DNA of 17,370 bases from Flavobacteriales bacterium (GTDB lineage Bacteria > Bacteroidota > Bacteroidia > Flavobacteriales > UA16), in the NCBI GenBank assembly GCA_030831885.1, contig JAURKF010000009.1, forward strand, positions 1 to 17,370, written 5' to 3'. The translations under genes were made by a program, and so were the position numbers. The notes beneath the pieces are model-generated. The model was not told where the DNA came from and did no database searches. It worked only from the letters and a program-made list of their open reading frames with translations. This document shows positions 1 to 6,940 of this stretch, one piece after another (within the stretch, counting starts at the first letter, position 1; each line of letters opens with the position of its first letter).

Positions 1-909
1 GAAGCGGAAAATAAAATAGAAGCGAAAGATTGGATGCCTGATGGATATCGCAAAACCCTTATTCGTCAGATTGCTCAGCATGCGCATAGCGAGGTGGTGG
101 GCATGTTGCCGGAAGGCAATTGGATAACAAGAGCTCCATCACTTCGCAGAAAGGCAATACTTATTTCAAAGGTGCAGGATGAAGCCGGGCATGGTTTGTA
201 CCTCTACAGCGCTTGTGAAACGCTCGGTATAGATCGCGAAACGTTGATAGACGAATTGCTTTCAGGAAAGGCCAAGTATTCTTCGATTTTCAATTATCCT
301 ACGCTATCGTGGGCTGATATTGGTGCAATTGGTTGGCTTGTGGATGGCGCTGCCATTGTGAATCAGGTTTCTTTACAGCGCACAAGCTATGGTCCTTACA
401 GTCGGGCAATGGTGCGTATTTGTAAGGAGGAAAGTTTCCATCAACGCCAGGGCTATGAAATCATGATATCACTGGCGAAGAAGGGAAATGCTGCGCAGAA
501 GCAAATGGCACAGGATGCATTGAATCGTTGGTGGTGGCCCTCACTGATGATGTTTGGACCCAGTGATGTGAATTCGGCGCACAGCTCGCAGAACATGGCT
601 TGGAAAATCAAACGCCACAGCAACGATGAGCTTCGTCAGAAGTTCGTTGACATGACAGTGCCACAAGCAGAATACCTTGGCTTAACCTTGCCTGACAAAG
701 ATTTGAAGTGGAACGATGCTACAGGTCATTATGAGTTTGGTGAAATTGACTGGACGGAATTCAATGAAGTTGTTAAGGGTAATGGACCGTGCAACAAACA
801 ACGTTTACAAACACGCAATAAAGCGCATGAAGAGGGCGCATGGGTCCGTGAAGCAGCTATGGCTTATGCCACAAAGCAAGAGGTTCGAACAGCTGTGGAT
901 GCGGCGTAG
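1..909 (+). CDS. paaA: Phenylacetyl-CoA 1,2-epoxidase catalytic subunit PaaA (5' partial)
   Basis: This is the oxygenase (alpha) subunit of the ring-1,2-phenylacetyl-CoA epoxidase, which uses O2 and a di-iron centre to epoxidise the aromatic ring of phenylacetyl-CoA in the cytoplasm. The reading frame is open to base 1 ([11 protein letters not shown] precedes the first ATG at 34). Because E. coli PaaA also has residues before its equivalent DWMPD segment, the true start lies upstream of the window and the ATG at 34 is internal. About 302 codons are visible against roughly 309 in E. coli. Near-verbatim family blocks include [42 protein letters not shown] and [11 protein letters not shown]. Two ExxH di-iron motifs are present: EAGH (181-192) and ESFH (430-441). 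It is followed by paaB after 74 bp, with no Shine-Dalgarno-like sequence, as is usual in Bacteroidota. The operon promoter is outside the window. Confidence 0.97.
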   Translation, partial: EAENKIEAKDWMPDGYRKTLIRQIAQHAHSEVVGMLPEGNWITRAPSLRRKAILISKVQDEAGHGLYLYSACETLGIDRETLIDELLSGKAKYSSIFNYPTLSWADIGAIGWLVDGAAIVNQVSLQRTSYGPYSRAMVRICKEESFHQRQGYEIMISLAKKGNAAQKQMAQDALNRWWWPSLMMFGPSDVNSAHSSQNMAWKIKRHSNDELRQKFVDMTVPQAEYLGLTLPDKDLKWNDATGHYEFGEIDWTEFNEVVKGNGPCNKQRLQTRNKAHEEGAWVREAAMAYATKQEVRTAVDAA

Positions 910-983
910 TTGAATTTTGAACTCAAATAGTTTCCATTGCATCACCGCATCACTAATAATTAAATTGCACAGAAATTTCACGT

Positions 984-1271
984 ATGAGCAACAGTAATTG
1001 GCCCCTTTGGGAGATATTTATTCGAAGTAAAAATGGCCTCGCGCACAAGCACGCTGGAAGTCTGCATGCAGCGGACGCTAAAATGGCTATCGAAAACGCA
1101 CGTGATGTATATACCCGACGCATGGAGGGAGTGAGCATTTGGGTCGTACGTAGTTCAGATATCGTAGCTTCATCGCCTGCCGACAAGGACTTCATGTACG
1201 AGCCTGCCAATGATAAGGTATATCGCCATCCAACGTTTTACGAAATTCCGCCAGAGGTGGGACACATGTGA
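984..1271 (+). CDS. paaB: Phenylacetyl-CoA epoxidase subunit PaaB
   Basis: A small non-catalytic subunit of the PaaABCE epoxidase, which in studied systems bridges PaaA-PaaC units into the larger complex. At 95 residues it matches the E. coli length. It carries the family signatures WPLWEIFIRSKNGL, GSLHAADAKMA, ENARDVYTRR, SIWVV and the C-terminal KVYRHPTFYEIP block. The ATG at 984 begins MSNSNWPLWE, the same N-terminus as the family, so the start is secure. It lies between paaA and paaC (25 bp to the next start), clearly in one operon. Its overlapping antisense reading frame is only a shadow. Confidence 0.96.
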   Translation: MSNSNWPLWEIFIRSKNGLAHKHAGSLHAADAKMAIENARDVYTRRMEGVSIWVVRSSDIVASSPADKDFMYEPANDKVYRHPTFYEIPPEVGHM

Positions 1272-1296
1272 TTTTGCAACCTGAACACCAATATTC

Positions 1297-2052
1297 ATGA
1301 CGGATTCCAATTATTACACATATTTGTTGCGGTTGGCTGACGACTCTCTCATCTTAGGGCAGCGCTTGAGCGAATGGTGTGGACATGGTCCTGTGCTCGA
1401 AGAAGATATTGCTCTTTCAAATATTGCACTTGACTATGTTGGTCAAGCTACCAATCTATATAAACAATTAAGCTCCACTGATTCATTGGGGCGAGATGAG
1501 GATGCGATTGCGCTTACACGTCAAGAATCGGAGTACACCAATTTGCTTCTTCTCGAATTACCCAACGGTGATTACGCGCAAACTATAGCTCGACAGTATT
1601 TCTATAGTTCTTTTTACTTGTTGTTTCTTGAGCAGCTCAAATTGAGTTCGGATGCATTTCTTGCCGGATTTGCTGAAAAGTCGATTAAAGAGGTGAAGTA
1701 TCATATGCAGCATGCAACAGATTGGATGTTGCGTTTGGGCGATGGTACCGCCGAAAGCCATCAACGCATGCAACACGCAGTGAATGCATTATGGCCCTAT
1801 CTGGGAGAATTATTTCTGAATGATGCGTTGGATGAATCTTCTGTCTCAGAAGGATGGGGCGTGAATAGAGCGGCATTGAAGTCGTCTTGGATGGATAGAT
1901 TGCAGTCATTATTTGGCGAAGCCCGCTTGGAAATTCCAACGGAAAGCTGGCACCACAAGGGCGGTCGTTCAGGACGCCATACGGAGCATATGGGTTTTTT
2001 ATTGGCCGAGATGCAATACTTGCAGAGAGCATACCCCGGTGCTAAGTGGTAA
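1297..2052 (+). CDS. paaC: Phenylacetyl-CoA epoxidase structural subunit PaaC
   Basis: The beta-type structural subunit of the epoxidase. It has a ferritin-like helical fold related to PaaA, but in characterised systems it is non-catalytic and forms a heterodimer with PaaA. It is 251 residues, against about 248 in E. coli. Recognisable blocks, in order, are YLLRLADDSLILGQRLSEWC, GHGPVLEEDIALSNIALD, NLLLLELPNGDYAQTIARQY, the KEVKYHMQHATDWMLRLGDGT segment, and GGRSGRHTEHMGFLLAEMQY near the C-terminus, ending in PGAKW (E. coli ends PGQQW). The stop at 2050-2052 is four bases from the paaD ATG, suggesting translational coupling. No unusual residues or breaks were seen. Confidence 0.95.
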   Translation: MTDSNYYTYLLRLADDSLILGQRLSEWCGHGPVLEEDIALSNIALDYVGQATNLYKQLSSTDSLGRDEDAIALTRQESEYTNLLLLELPNGDYAQTIARQYFYSSFYLLFLEQLKLSSDAFLAGFAEKSIKEVKYHMQHATDWMLRLGDGTAESHQRMQHAVNALWPYLGELFLNDALDESSVSEGWGVNRAALKSSWMDRLQSLFGEARLEIPTESWHHKGGRSGRHTEHMGFLLAEMQYLQRAYPGAKW

Positions 2053-2056
2053 ATAC

Positions 2057-2548
2057 ATGAACCACATTTCTGAAGCAGATATCTGGAGTTGGATGACGGA
2101 GGTATGTGATCCGGAAATTCCTGTGTTGAATATTGTCGAACTGGGAATTGTTCGACAAGTTTCAATGGATGCGGATAAGGTGCATATTATCATTACACCA
2201 ACCTATAGTGGATGTCCTGCCATGCGTACAATAGAAGAGGACATCGATGAAATTCTGAAGGAGAAGGGAATTGCTGATTCAGAAATTACAACCGTGCTTT
2301 CACCGGCTTGGACGACAGATTGGATGACCGATGAGGCTAGGGAAAAATTGCGACTCGAGGGAATTGCTCCGCCTCAACGGGGCAGTGCAGATAAGGGCCT
2401 AATTATGGGGCGTATTCGTGAGGTAAAATGTCCACGATGTGGTTCCATTCAAACACACATGATATCTCAATTTGGCTCAACCGCTTGCAAAGCGCTGTTC
2501 CGATGTGATAGCTGCCTTGAACCCTTCGATTATTTCAGGTGTATCTAA
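2057..2548 (+). CDS. paaD: Phenylacetate degradation protein PaaD (MIP18/DUF59 family with C-terminal zinc ribbon)
   Basis: PaaD is needed for an active epoxidase in characterised pathways and is thought to act in Fe-S or metal-centre maturation rather than catalysis. I place the start at the ATG at 2057, giving 163 residues (E. coli about 165). The frame is open further upstream, but starting there would overlap paaC by about 140 bp with non-homologous sequence. The N-terminal part is MIP18/DUF59-like: VCDPEIPVLNIVELGIV, and TYSGCPAMRTIEEDI with its conserved Cys. The C-terminus is a four-cysteine ribbon, CPRCGS followed by CDSC, with the family-typical FGSTACKALFRC and a final EPFDYFRCI. 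It is the last gene of the operon in this direction; a terminator starts 2 bases after its stop. Confidence 0.95.
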   Translation: MNHISEADIWSWMTEVCDPEIPVLNIVELGIVRQVSMDADKVHIIITPTYSGCPAMRTIEEDIDEILKEKGIADSEITTVLSPAWTTDWMTDEAREKLRLEGIAPPQRGSADKGLIMGRIREVKCPRCGSIQTHMISQFGSTACKALFRCDSCLEPFDYFRCI

Positions 2549-2550
2549 CG

Positions 2551-2576
2551 AAAAAAGGCCCGAATTCGGGCCTTTT
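2551..2576. terminator. Bidirectional intrinsic terminator between paaD and the convergent secreted-protein gene
   Basis: A perfect inverted repeat, AAAAGGCCCG / AATT / CGGGCCTTTT (2553-2576), begins just after the paaD stop and ends 23 bases before the stop of the convergent minus-strand gene. Read on the plus strand it is followed by only four Ts. Read on the minus strand the tract is six Ts (the As at 2551-2556). It can plausibly serve both transcripts, and is stronger for the minus one. Confidence 0.85.
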
Positions 2577-2599
2577 AAATTACAAGGTTATTTATGCAA

Positions 2600-5185
2600 T
2601 TAATGTTGAATCATTAAAGGGACAATGGATGAATTGTTTGCAGCATTGATTTTCACAACGTAGCATCCTGCTGCGAAGTGCTCGGTCGGAACAGTGATTT
2701 GGTTATAGCCACTCAACGTTTGAATATGCTGTCCGGCAACACTAACAATTGAGGCAGTGAATAGATTGTTGTCGGGGCTTTGAATGACGAATTGATTTTC
2801 CGCCGGGTTGGGGTAAATAGAAAAGCGAGTTACATCGTTCAGTTCGCCTGTGCTCAAGCAGGGATCAACGAAAATTAGTTGATTTGCTACGTTTACACAC
2901 CCTTGTTCATCGACGTACGTATAACTAATATTCTGTCCACCAGTGCCCGGAAGAGCAGGGTAGAAGATGTCGCCTAAGACACCATCACCGGAGAAAGATC
3001 CACCGGCAGGTTCACCAACGAGCTGGAAAGGTGGGTCGAAGGTGCAAACACGATCATCTGCTACAATTATCACTGTAGGAAAGAATAAAACCTCAATTGT
3101 TGCTGAAGAGGACGAGCCTTCGCAACCATTTTTGTCCATGATTACGTATTGTAATTCGTGGATACCGCCTCCGGCGATACCAGGATCGAATGTATTACCG
3201 ACAACACCTTCTCCAACAAAATAGCCGCCTTCAGGTAACCCGAGTAAATTCACGGGATTGCCTGAAACACAAACAGAATTTTGTGCAACAATCATGGAGG
3301 CCTCAGGTAACTCTATGAATTCAATCGTAACCGACTCGTTGCCTTCGCACCCATTAGGCCCTAAGGCTGTTGCTGTATAGGTTCTGGCGGTATCCGTAAG
3401 TAAAAATTCACCCTCTGTATGTGCCGGATCATTCCAAGAAAATGAAACACCCTCCGTTTCACTGGAGGCAATTAATTCAACCTGACCTTCACCACAGAAA
3501 GTAGTTGGACCCATCGGTGTTATAGTTACAAAAGGAACCTCAAGCGCTGTAACTTCTACCTTATTCGACATTCCCCAACAGCCTTCGATGTTGTAACCTT
3601 TTACGAATGCCAAATCAGTGGTATCAACTGTGGTAAGAAGGAAAGTATCGGCATTCATCCAAACATAATTATCCGCGCCACAAGCGGTGAAAAGAGCATC
3701 TTCTCCGTAACAGAATGTCGTATCATCGATGGTGTGAATAACAACATCCGGGTTGTTACAGTCGCTTAGGCGGGCATAGAATGCATCGGTGGTACCGTAG
3801 TTGATTTCTTCACCGAAAATCGAAGAATTTGTATAGCCTCCAATCATGACTTTTCCGAATCGATCGCTATCCATATGTCCAAACCAATCGTTACCTGTGC
3901 CTCCCATATAGGAAAGCCATTTCAACTCACCAAGTGTGCTGAATTTGGATATGAATGCATCTAAACCGCCTCCCAGATTTTCCTGAAATGCTTCTAGAAC
4001 ATCCAAGTTTCCTGAATCGGTTGTGCCTCCGACGTAAACATTCCCAAATACATCGACATGAATATCTTTAATATTCTCAATGCCGGAGCCCGTAACAAAT
4101 TGAGACCACAGCAATGTGCCTGTAGGATTGAAACTCATAAGCATTGCGTCGGTATTGTTGGGAGAAAGAATTCCCGAGTTGTCCAAAAAGGCTATAGGGC
4201 CTGAGTTGGTATTACCACCTACAATGAAATTACCTTGTATGTCGAGCGAAATACTATTGAATAAATCCGCTCCTGCGCCTCCGACGTATTCTGCCCAAAT
4301 AATTTGGAAATCGCTGTTTATGCAGGTGATAAATGCATCTGAAACACCGCCGAAATAAGGAATCGTGGTTAGGGAAGATAATATCTCAGCTCCTGAAGTC
4401 GCACCGCAAATGCAGAGGTTACCATCAACGTCAAAAGTTAAATCCTTAATCTCGTCGGTGCCGGTTCCACCCAAATATGAAAATTTATTGATTTGTCCGG
4501 TTGGGGTGATTTTAGCCAAAAAGCCATCGAAGGAACCCCCGCCATAGGAGGTCTGAAGTTGTGAATCGAATGGTACGGATTCTGAACCGGTTTTTCCCAC
4601 AATGATGATATTACCTTCTGAATCGATTGCCAGATCTTGAGTGTAATCGTCACCGTTTCCGCCGATATATACCGTCCAAACCAACTCACCGTCTTTGGTG
4701 AGTTTGCTGCAAAAGGCATCGCGGTTGCCGCCACCATAATTGGTTACAAGAGTGCCAAATGACATATTCGTAGAAGATGTGTAGCCAGTAACTACAATGT
4801 GATCGTCGCTAGTTACCGCAATTGCAGTGCAGAAGTCATTTCCGTTTCCTCCAATGAAGGTGCTCCAGAGAGATTGACCGTAAATATTCGATTTTGTAAT
4901 GAATCCGTCGAAATTACCTCCGAGATAAGAATTCAGCAAGAGATTGAGACCTATTGCGTCAGGGCCACTGACGTGCCCAACCGTGTAATTATTCCCCATG
5001 AATTCGCATGCGAGTCCTTCGGCCTTATCGGTGCCGGCGCTGCCTAATTGCGAAGACCACTGGATGTGGTGAGTATCAACGATGGGGGTAACTTGCCCGA
5101 AGGCCCAAAGTTGTGGTAAGAAGAGCGAAATGAGTAATGCGCCTCTTAAGACAAGTTGATTGATTTTTAGGTCTAGGTTTATCAT
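2600..5185 (-). CDS. Secreted SBBP beta-propeller and Ig-like protein with T9SS type A sorting domain
   Basis: Predicted cell-surface or secreted protein of unknown substrate. The start chosen (ATG, 5183-5185) gives 861 residues and a normal signal peptide: KINQLVLR then the hydrophobic GALLISLFLPQLWAFG, with likely cleavage before Q31. The frame is open to an ATG at 5257, but that start would place about 40 residues before the hydrophobic core. ATGs at 5209 and 5191 are also possible. Residues about 41-475 hold seven SBBP-type units with the motif W-x-x-x-[IVMF]-G-G-x-G-[ND]-[DE], consistent with a seven-bladed propeller. Next come Ig-like domains, two with the motif GG-x-F-x-G-x-G-V-x-G-x-x-F-x-P. 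The C-terminus (about 787-861) is a type A T9SS signal: FSIYPNPAENQF, SVAGQ, and FAAGCYVVKI. It faces the paa operon and shares its terminator. A Fur-like box lies upstream. Confidence 0.9.
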   Translation of the reverse strand: MINLDLKINQLVLRGALLISLFLPQLWAFGQVTPIVDTHHIQWSSQLGSAGTDKAEGLACEFMGNNYTVGHVSGPDAIGLNLLLNSYLGGNFDGFITKSNIYGQSLWSTFIGGNGNDFCTAIAVTSDDHIVVTGYTSSTNMSFGTLVTNYGGGNRDAFCSKLTKDGELVWTVYIGGNGDDYTQDLAIDSEGNIIIVGKTGSESVPFDSQLQTSYGGGSFDGFLAKITPTGQINKFSYLGGTGTDEIKDLTFDVDGNLCICGATSGAEILSSLTTIPYFGGVSDAFITCINSDFQIIWAEYVGGAGADLFNSISLDIQGNFIVGGNTNSGPIAFLDNSGILSPNNTDAMLMSFNPTGTLLWSQFVTGSGIENIKDIHVDVFGNVYVGGTTDSGNLDVLEAFQENLGGGLDAFISKFSTLGELKWLSYMGGTGNDWFGHMDSDRFGKVMIGGYTNSSIFGEEINYGTTDAFYARLSDCNNPDVVIHTIDDTTFCYGEDALFTACGADNYVWMNADTFLLTTVDTTDLAFVKGYNIEGCWGMSNKVEVTALEVPFVTITPMGPTTFCGEGQVELIASSETEGVSFSWNDPAHTEGEFLLTDTARTYTATALGPNGCEGNESVTIEFIELPEASMIVAQNSVCVSGNPVNLLGLPEGGYFVGEGVVGNTFDPGIAGGGIHELQYVIMDKNGCEGSSSSATIEVLFFPTVIIVADDRVCTFDPPFQLVGEPAGGSFSGDGVLGDIFYPALPGTGGQNISYTYVDEQGCVNVANQLIFVDPCLSTGELNDVTRFSIYPNPAENQFVIQSPDNNLFTASIVSVAGQHIQTLSGYNQITVPTEHFAAGCYVVKINAANNSSIVPLMIQH
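3761..5065 (-). repeat. Seven SBBP repeats (predicted beta-propeller)
   Basis: Seven tandem units lie within the minus-strand secreted protein. The aligned aromatic residue that opens each G-G-x-G motif falls at residues 43, 107, 170, 235, 297, 360 and 423 (numbered from the ATG at 5185), so the spacings are 64, 63, 65, 62, 63 and 63. Each unit also has a G-N-[IVF]-x-[IV]-x-G-x-T-x-S strand and a GG-x-x-D-[AG]-F segment. The unit number and regularity fit a closed seven-bladed propeller. Confidence 0.85.
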
Positions 5186-5254
5186 AGGCATACGTATTAA
5201 TAACACCATTCTATCATTGTTTCGACAGAAAGGATGTTGGAGTTCAACGTTCCG

Positions 5255-5262
5255 CAATTTTA
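5255..5262 (-). promoter_or_regulatory. Possible -7 element for the minus-strand secreted protein gene (weak)
   Basis: Read on the minus strand this is TAAAATTG, one mismatch from the Bacteroidota -7 consensus TAnnTTTG. If used, transcription would begin near 5248, which would exclude the ATG at 5257 and support a start at 5209 or 5185. I see no convincing -33 TTG at the right distance, so confidence is low. Confidence 0.25.
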
Positions 5263-5285
5263 CAATAAAAATTTTAAAATTAGTT

Positions 5286-5304
5286 GATAATGATAATTTT
5301 CATT
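5286..5304. promoter_or_regulatory. Fur-box-like 19-mer
   Basis: GATAATGATAATTTTCATT matches the classical 19-bp Fur consensus (GATAATGATAATCATTATC) at 15 of 19 positions, including the first 12 in a row. It lies about 100 bp upstream of the chosen start of the minus-strand secreted-protein gene and just upstream of its weak promoter candidate. The region is AT-rich, and Fur specificity in Bacteroidota is less well defined, so a chance match is possible. Confidence 0.35.
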
Positions 5305-5394
5305 GAGTATTCGTTCAGTTGAAGGAACTACGCATTGGAGTATGAATTTGTTTCGGTATGGTATTCACTTTGTCAAGTTTTTTTTTAAGTTTAC

Positions 5395-5424
5395 TTTCAT
5401 AGTATGAAAAAACTATTACATTTG
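5395..5424 (+). promoter_or_regulatory. Bacteroidota-type promoter for tRNA-Phe
   Basis: TACATTTG at 5417-5424 is a perfect match to the Bacteroidota primary sigma factor -7 consensus TAnnTTTG. A TTTC at 5395-5398 (18-bp spacer) can stand for the weaker -33 element. Transcription would start near 5431, a few bases before the tRNA 5' end at 5439. Confidence 0.7.
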
Positions 5425-5438
5425 CGCCCGCTTTCAGA

Positions 5439-5511
5439 GGTGCCATAGCTCAGTTGGTAGAGCAAAGGACTGAAAATCCTTGTGTCCCCGGTTCGATTCC
5501 TGGTGGCACCA
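5439..5511 (+). tRNA. tRNA-Phe (anticodon GAA)
   Basis: A full cloverleaf can be folded: acceptor GGTGCCA/TGGCACC (7 of 7 pairs), D arm GCTC/GAGC with the loop AGTTGGTA, anticodon arm AAGGA/TCCTT with loop CTGAAAA (anticodon GAA at 5472-5474), a five-base variable loop GTGTC, T loop TTCGATT, and discriminator A at 5511. CCA is not encoded. The T stem CCCGG/CCTGG has one C-U mismatch at its middle pair. A dedicated promoter and terminator make it a single-gene transcription unit. Confidence 0.95.
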
Positions 5512-5515
5512 CAAT

Positions 5516-5544
5516 AGCGAGACGGAAGTCTCGCTTTTTTTTTT
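5516..5544 (+). terminator. Intrinsic terminator of the tRNA-Phe unit
   Basis: Perfect 8-bp stem AGCGAGAC (5516-5523) / GTCTCGCT (5528-5535) with a GGAA tetraloop, running directly into ten Ts (5535-5544). It sits 4 bases after the tRNA and 16 bases before the aroB ATG, so aroB may be expressed by read-through or from a promoter I cannot identify. Confidence 0.9.
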
Positions 5545-5560
5545 GAGTCATCTTTGACCC

Positions 5561-6622
5561 ATGAAAATTACCCAGCCCAAATTTGTTCGCTCCGAAAAAA
5601 ACCTTTGTTCTCAGCTAGCGAGGCAATTGAATGGAAGGCGTTTTGTGTTGTTGATGGATGAGATGCTGAGTGAGAACTTTCTTTCGCTTTTAACTGAGTT
5701 TTTGGGAGCCCATTCAGCACTTGATATCATTGAGGTTGAATCTGGAGAGGCATGCAAAGCACCAGAGGTATGCTTCAACCTATGGGCTCATTTGCTGGAA
5801 CTGGGATTCACAAAGTCGGATGTGCTTGTGTGCGTAGGTGGCGGATCCATTTGCGATTTAGGTGGATTTGTTGCTGCAACATTTAAACGGGGTACACCCT
5901 GCATTTTCATACCAACTACACTGCTGGCAATGACCGATGCTGCAATCGGCGGAAAGAACGGGATTGATTTGGGAGCGGTTAAGAATGCAGTTGGCTCCAT
6001 TGTCCAACCGGAGGCCATTATTATTTATCCGTCGTTTTGCTCGACCCTTACAGATGAACAGTATATGTCGGGAATGGCAGAGATTTACAAACATGCACTA
6101 ATTGACGGTGGTGAATTTTGGCGAAATCTTAGTTTGATTAGTCCGGATAATCGAGATATAGACATTGTTTTACTTAGAAAGTCGATCCGGATAAAACTTG
6201 ATATCGTGCGTAAGGATGTCAGTGAAAACGGATTGAGAAAAATTTTGAATTTCGGTCATACAATAGGTCATGCGGTTGAGGCTGCATGTAGATCGGATGA
6301 TACATTTATGCCCCATGGTGTCGCAGTGGCCTTCGGAATGTTGGTTGAATCAAACGTTGCTAGGAAGATTGGACTTCTTGGTGAGGCTGATTACAAATCA
6401 ATCTCGCATGTTTTAAAGAATTCATTCAAAAAACTATGGATTGGTGTTCCTGAATGGAACGTGATCCTGCCATTTCTGCGGCACGACAAGAAGGCTGATT
6501 TCTCCGGAACAGATCTTTTTTTACCCCGGTCACCAGGAAATTTTGAAATTTTTCGAATAGATGACCAGGTTCAGATGCAGGTGTCTTATAATGAGGTTGT
6601 TGAGTCGATTGCGCTTGTCTAA
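5561..6622 (+). CDS. aroB: 3-dehydroquinate synthase
   Basis: Second step of the shikimate pathway: NAD+- and metal-dependent cyclisation of DAHP (3-deoxy-D-arabino-heptulosonate 7-phosphate) to 3-dehydroquinate in the cytoplasm. The 353-residue length is normal for bacterial AroB. Visible signatures are VGGGSICDLGGFVAATFKRG (residues 92-111, NAD-binding GGGS), IPTTLLAMTDAAIGGKNGID (117-136), the acidic metal-ligand region GMAEIYKHAL (E174), LNFGHTIGHAVE (H233, H237) and PHGVAVAFGM (H252). The probable metal ligands are E174, H233 and H252. FKRG and GGKNG, rather than the proteobacterial GGKTG, resemble Bacteroidota AroB proteins as I recall them. The gene stands alone between the tRNA terminator and a 318-bp gap; no other aro genes are next to it. 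Confidence 0.95.
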   Translation: MKITQPKFVRSEKNLCSQLARQLNGRRFVLLMDEMLSENFLSLLTEFLGAHSALDIIEVESGEACKAPEVCFNLWAHLLELGFTKSDVLVCVGGGSICDLGGFVAATFKRGTPCIFIPTTLLAMTDAAIGGKNGIDLGAVKNAVGSIVQPEAIIIYPSFCSTLTDEQYMSGMAEIYKHALIDGGEFWRNLSLISPDNRDIDIVLLRKSIRIKLDIVRKDVSENGLRKILNFGHTIGHAVEAACRSDDTFMPHGVAVAFGMLVESNVARKIGLLGEADYKSISHVLKNSFKKLWIGVPEWNVILPFLRHDKKADFSGTDLFLPRSPGNFEIFRIDDQVQMQVSYNEVVESIALV

Positions 6623-6940
6623 TGTTGATAAGTCGCGCCTGCTAATTCTTAGATGAACGACCTATATTTTTCGATAATTCCATCTTAAGGTTCTCTGTAT
6701 TGGTTTTTGGGTTGACTACCTAAAATGCAACTGATATTTATCAGCTGTAAATTGTTGATAAAAAGGGTGTTAATTGGACGATTGGCGGTTTTGTATCGAT
6801 GAATGTAGGCGCTTTCGTGTCTCGAGTAGAAAAAAATTTTGTTAGTTCATAAATTGTGATGATATATTCGCGCCGACTTGAATATTAACACTCCGGTGTT
6901 GAAACATTAAAAACACAATCACAAACCAAATCTCTTAATC
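6623..6940. other. Intergenic region between aroB and the giant HYR-like gene
   Basis: 318 bases with no plausible gene on either strand. It holds a short palindrome, CTGATATTTATCAG (6731-6744), and a candidate Bacteroidota promoter near 6838-6870, leaving a leader of roughly 60 bases before the ATG at 6941. I see no clear hairpin-plus-T terminator for aroB. Confidence 0.6.
6838..6870 (+). promoter_or_regulatory. Probable promoter of the giant HYR-like gene
   Basis: TTTG at 6838-6841 (-33) and TATATTCG at 6863-6870 (one mismatch from TAnnTTTG) are separated by 21 bp, within the usual spacing. The bases that follow, CGCC, resemble those after the perfect tRNA-Phe -7 box (CGCCC). The expected leader is about 64 bases. 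Confidence 0.5.

Noticed and set aside
34..36. ATG at 34 as the true paaA start
   Set aside because: The frame is open to base 1, and the residues before this ATG continue the PaaA N-terminus (KDW before MPD).
1913..2056. Upstream ATG extending paaD by 48 codons
   Set aside because: It overlaps paaC in another frame and the added residues resemble nothing at PaaD N-termini. The ATG at 2057 gives the family length and an immediate family-like start.
5186..5257. Longer start of the minus-strand SBBP protein (ATG at 5257)
   Set aside because: It places about 40 residues before the signal-peptide core, and a possible -7 box overlaps it. The ATG at 5185 gives a normal signal peptide.
5439..5544. 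tRNA-Phe as an integration site for a mobile element
   Set aside because: No integrase, no second copy of the tRNA 3' end in the window, and normal housekeeping genes on the downstream side.
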